NCBI GenBank assembly: GCA_032118015.1
Contig: JAULYE010000096.1
Span: forward strand, 1-6,372
Source: Casp-actino8 sp032118015
GTDB taxonomy: Bacteria; Actinomycetota; Acidimicrobiia; Acidimicrobiales; Ilumatobacteraceae
Length of the DNA: 6,372 nt
Direction of reading: 5' to 3'
Shown: positions 4,115 to 6,372 of the stretch, in pieces
Numbering within the stretch: the first letter of the stretch is position 1
Layout of the letters: every line of letters starts with the position of its first letter
Made by a program: the position numbers and the translations under genes
The notes under the pieces: generated by a model
The model's input: the letters and a program-made list of their open reading frames with translations, nothing else
Databases searched by the model: none
What the model was told of the DNA's origin: nothing

Positions 4115-4975
4115 GTGGCATTTGGCGACACGAACTCGGGACCAATCGGTCTTTTCGATTCCGGTTTTGGCGGCCTGACCGTGGCTCGTGCCGTGATCGA
4201 TCTCCTACCTGGAGAAGACATTGTCTACATCGGCGACACGGGCCGATATCCGTACGGCGACAAACCGCTGGCGGATGTGCGTGAGTACGCGCGTGAATTG
4301 GCGTGGAGCCTGATTGAAGAACATGGAGCCAAGGCCATTGTCGTGGCCTGCAACACTGCAGCTGCCGCCATTCCAGTCCACGAACTCGAAGCCGAGCTTT
4401 CAGCATCGGGTCGACACATTCCGGTCTTGGGCGTCATCGAGCCGGGTGCCGATGCATTGGTGCGTGCCACGCGCTCGGGAACAGTTGGAGTCATCGGCAC
4501 GATCGGCACGATTCAGTCCGGCGCGTACGACCGCGCGGTAGCGCGTGCTGCCGTCGGTGCCCGAGTCGATCTGGTGAGTGCAGCGTGTCCAGGTTTCGTC
4601 GAGTTCGTCGAACGCGGGCGAACATCTGGTCCAGAGGTGACGATCCTCGCAGAACGACTTCTCGAGCCCGTGCGTTCGGCCCACGTCGATGCGCTCCTGC
4701 TCGGATGCACGCACTATCCGTTCCTTGCCCGAGTGATCTCCGAGGTCATGGGACCCGGTGTCACGTTGGTGTCGTCAGCGGACGAGACAGCCTTCGTGCT
4801 TCGAGATCAACTTTCGTCTCTCGGTCTCTTCCGCACCGATTCTGAGAGCTCGGCCTCGAGAGTTCCTCAGCACTCGTTCCTTTCGAGCGGGGACGTGTCA
4901 CGTTTTCGAGAACTCGGAAGCAGACTGCTGGGACCGGAACTGGATTCGGCACGAGAATGGTCGGCACGTCGCTGA
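4115..4975 (+). CDS. murI: glutamate racemase
   Basis: MurI interconverts L- and D-glutamate in the cytoplasm and supplies D-glutamate to the peptidoglycan stem peptide. The two catalytic cysteines are Cys79 in VACNTAAA and Cys198 in LGCTHYP. IGLFDSGFGGLTV (11-23) and YIGDTGRYPYG (38-48) form the substrate site, and CPGFVEFVERG (158-168) is also conserved. At 286 aa it is slightly longer than the roughly 255-275 aa I recall as typical, mostly at the C-terminus (about residues 240-286). GTG 4115 is the only plausible start close to the conserved region. It has no Shine-Dalgarno site, although a GGAGGT lies at 4076-4081, inside the end of the regulator gene. The gap to the regulator is 29 bases, and rph starts 15 bases after the stop. 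The order murI-rph-rdgB matches mycobacteria except that the extra gene between murI and rphA there is missing. The enzyme assignment is secure; the exact start is not. Confidence 0.93.
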   Translation: MAFGDTNSGPIGLFDSGFGGLTVARAVIDLLPGEDIVYIGDTGRYPYGDKPLADVREYARELAWSLIEEHGAKAIVVACNTAAAAIPVHELEAELSASGRHIPVLGVIEPGADALVRATRSGTVGVIGTIGTIQSGAYDRAVARAAVGARVDLVSAACPGFVEFVERGRTSGPEVTILAERLLEPVRSAHVDALLLGCTHYPFLARVISEVMGPGVTLVSSADETAFVLRDQLSSLGLFRTDSESSASRVPQHSFLSSGDVSRFRELGSRLLGPELDSAREWSARR

Positions 4976-4978
4976 CCC

Positions 4979-4986
4979 GGAGAGGA
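4979..4986 (+). promoter_or_regulatory. ribosome binding site of rph
   Basis: GGAGAGGA lies four bases before the ATG at 4991, inside the 15-base murI-rph gap. It supports this start and independent translation of rph within the operon. Confidence 0.65.
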
Positions 4987-4990
4987 CACC

Positions 4991-5752
4991 ATGTCAGCGA
5001 CACGTTTCGATGGGCGCACCAGCAGCGAACTGCGGACCATCACCTTCGAACGGGATTTCACCGAGATGTCTGCCGGAAGTGTGCTCGTCTCCTTCGGCCG
5101 TACCCGAGTGCTCTGCACAGCCAGCATCGATGAGGATGTGCCGCGATGGATGAAGGGGAGCGGCAAGGGCTGGGTGACGGCTGAATATTCGATGCTCCCG
5201 GGTTCCTCGAACGAGCGCGTCGACCGCGAGGCGGCTAAGGGAAAACAGACCGGGCGAACAGTGGAAATCCAACGATTGATCGGACGCAGCCTGCGCGCAT
5301 CGTGCGATATGACACTTCTCGGAGAGCGCCAGGTCGTCGTCGACTGCGATGTTCTCCAGGCCGATGGTGGAACGCGCACGGCCAGCATCTGCGGTGGGTA
5401 TCTCGCGCTGCACGATGCACTGACCCGTCTGAAGCAGAGTGGTGCAATCACACGCCACCCGCTCACATCGCTGTGTGCTGCGATCAGTGTGGGCATTGTC
5501 GGTGGCGTACCGGTGATCGATCTGCCCTATGTCGAGGACAGCGGTGCCGAAGTCGACATGAACATCGTGATGTTGCGCGACAAGGAGTCTCACGTCAGTC
5601 GATTCGTCGAAGTTCAAGGCACTGCCGAAGGCATGGCCTTCACCCGTGGCGAACTCGACTCGCTTCTCGGACTTGCCGAGGAAGGTCTTGCTGAGATCTT
5701 CGAATTGCAGACAGAAATGCTGCAAACGGAACCTGTTCGCCGGCCGAACTGA
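4991..5752 (+). CDS. rph: ribonuclease PH
   Basis: RNase PH is a phosphate-dependent 3'-5' exoribonuclease that trims tRNA precursors and works as a hexameric ring. The 253-residue length is normal and the sequence is intact. Key elements are FGRTRVLCTASI (35-46), GWVTAEYSMLPGSSNER (60-76), and TGRTVEIQRLIGRSLRA (87-103), where Arg89 is the phosphate-binding arginine. They continue with DVLQADGGTRTASICGG (120-136) and DLPYVEDSGAEVDMNIVM (177-194), which carries the catalytic aspartates Asp183 and Asp189. EVQGTAEG (207-214) is also typical. The start at ATG 4991 has a clear ribosome binding site. The gene sits 15 bases after murI and five bases before rdgB, a very common actinobacterial pairing. 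There is nothing odd about it. Confidence 0.97.
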   Translation: MSATRFDGRTSSELRTITFERDFTEMSAGSVLVSFGRTRVLCTASIDEDVPRWMKGSGKGWVTAEYSMLPGSSNERVDREAAKGKQTGRTVEIQRLIGRSLRASCDMTLLGERQVVVDCDVLQADGGTRTASICGGYLALHDALTRLKQSGAITRHPLTSLCAAISVGIVGGVPVIDLPYVEDSGAEVDMNIVMLRDKESHVSRFVEVQGTAEGMAFTRGELDSLLGLAEEGLAEIFELQTEMLQTEPVRRPN

Positions 5753-5757
5753 CTCCG

Positions 5758-6372
5758 ATGAGTGGACCGATCAGCGACCTCGTCTGCGCGTCTGCGAATC
5801 CGGACAAGGTGCGTGAGATCCAGCAACTTCTCGACGGTGTCGTGATTCTTCATCCGCGGCCGGCGGACATTCCCGATGTGGACGAAACCGAGAGCACGCT
5901 CATCGGCAATGCGCGTCTGAAGGCGCGAGCCATCGCGCAGTCGCAGTCCAACACACTCGGTCTCCCTGCCGTCGCCGATGACACGGGATTGTTCGTCGAT
6001 GCATTGCCCGGGGAACTGGGTGTGATGACGGCACGATATGCCAGCGACGATCCGCAGCACGGAGTCGATCCGTACGCCGCCAATCGTCGCAAACTCCTGC
6101 ACGCACTTCGGGCGCAAGGGTGCCTGGAAGCCGCGACGCGTTCAGCGCACTTTTCGACAGTGGTGGTCGTGAGTTTTCCGGATGGTCGAGAGATTTCGGT
6201 CGAGGGCCGATGCGATGGAACGGTCGCCCTTCGGGAGAGAGGATCTCGAGGATTCGGCTTCGACCCGTTGTTCATCCCCGTACCCGGAATGTTCGAGACA
6301 GATGAACGAACCTTCGCGGAGATGACGGATGACGAGAAGAACCTTCTCTCGCATCGTGGTCGAGCGTTTCGT
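5758..6372 (+). CDS. rdgB: RdgB/HAM1-type non-canonical purine NTP pyrophosphatase, 3' end cut by window
   Basis: This enzyme hydrolyses ITP, dITP and XTP to monophosphates, keeping damaged purines out of DNA and RNA. The frame is open from ATG 5758 to the last base, 205 residues with no stop. Motifs are SANPDKVREI (12-21), whose Ser, Asn and Lys bind nucleotide; VADDTGLFVDALPG (72-85), with the catalytic aspartate; GFGFDPLF (165-172); and EMTDDEKNLLSHRGRA (188-203), whose SHR element reads the base. Because SHRGRA normally lies within about 5-15 residues of the C-terminus, only a short tail should be missing. The family usually has DDSGL where this protein has DDTGL, a mild substitution. The ATG is five bases after the rph stop and has no ribosome binding site, so translation is probably coupled. 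Identification is secure. Confidence 0.95.
   Translation, partial: MSGPISDLVCASANPDKVREIQQLLDGVVILHPRPADIPDVDETESTLIGNARLKARAIAQSQSNTLGLPAVADDTGLFVDALPGELGVMTARYASDDPQHGVDPYAANRRKLLHALRAQGCLEAATRSAHFSTVVVVSFPDGREISVEGRCDGTVALRERGSRGFGFDPLFIPVPGMFETDERTFAEMTDDEKNLLSHRGRAFR

Noticed and set aside
4994..5725. A 243-codon minus-strand open frame opposite rph
   Set aside because: It is the complement of a fully conserved RNase PH gene and has no domain of its own.
1..6372. CRISPR arrays, insertion sequences, tRNA or rRNA genes, defence or toxin systems
   Set aside because: I saw no regularly spaced repeats, transposase-like protein, tRNA-like fold or toxin/antitoxin pair. All sizeable coding stretches are accounted for by the genes listed.

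Overview
The window looks like a piece of an actinobacterial chromosome. I estimate its GC content as moderately high by eye. The gene order is the best evidence. A Mec-type JAMM peptidase gene is followed by an O-phosphoserine-type cysM, then murI, rph and rdgB, all on the plus strand. As I recall, Mycobacterium tuberculosis has the same order (mec-cysO-cysM ... murI ... rphA-rdgB, Rv1334 to Rv1341). The protein motifs and GTG starts fit Actinomycetota, possibly an Acidimicrobiia-like lineage, but I cannot place it more precisely.

Layout. Bases 1-204 (minus) are the N-terminal 68 residues of SmpB, cut by the window edge. A 71-base gap follows, then the divergent mec-like peptidase gene (276-773, plus). 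A 152-base gap rich in inverted repeats leads to cysM (926-1876, plus). A short convergent gap separates cysM from a two-gene minus-strand unit: a Dabb-domain protein (2771-3067) and an EamA/DMT-type transporter (1929-2762). About 160 bases of divergent control region separate that unit from a TrmB-family regulator (3225-4085, plus). The rest is a tight plus-strand run: murI (4115-4975), rph (4991-5752) and rdgB (5758 to the window end, lacking only its last few codons).

How the genes work together. Mec and CysM belong to the sulfur-carrier-protein route to cysteine, but the carrier gene cysO, which lies between them in mycobacteria, is absent here. murI supplies D-glutamate for peptidoglycan, rph trims tRNA 3' ends and rdgB cleans the nucleotide pool. 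These are housekeeping functions that share a locus rather than a pathway. The transporter, Dabb and TrmB genes look like an accessory block set between cysM and murI, with TrmB a plausible local regulator of the divergent pair.

Most of the window is ordinary core genome, and I see no mobile element, CRISPR array, tRNA or rRNA. The parts worth a second look are the missing cysO, the repeat-rich cysM leader with possible alternative RNA structures, and the dabb/trmB control region, which holds several palindromes and a terminator-like hairpin.
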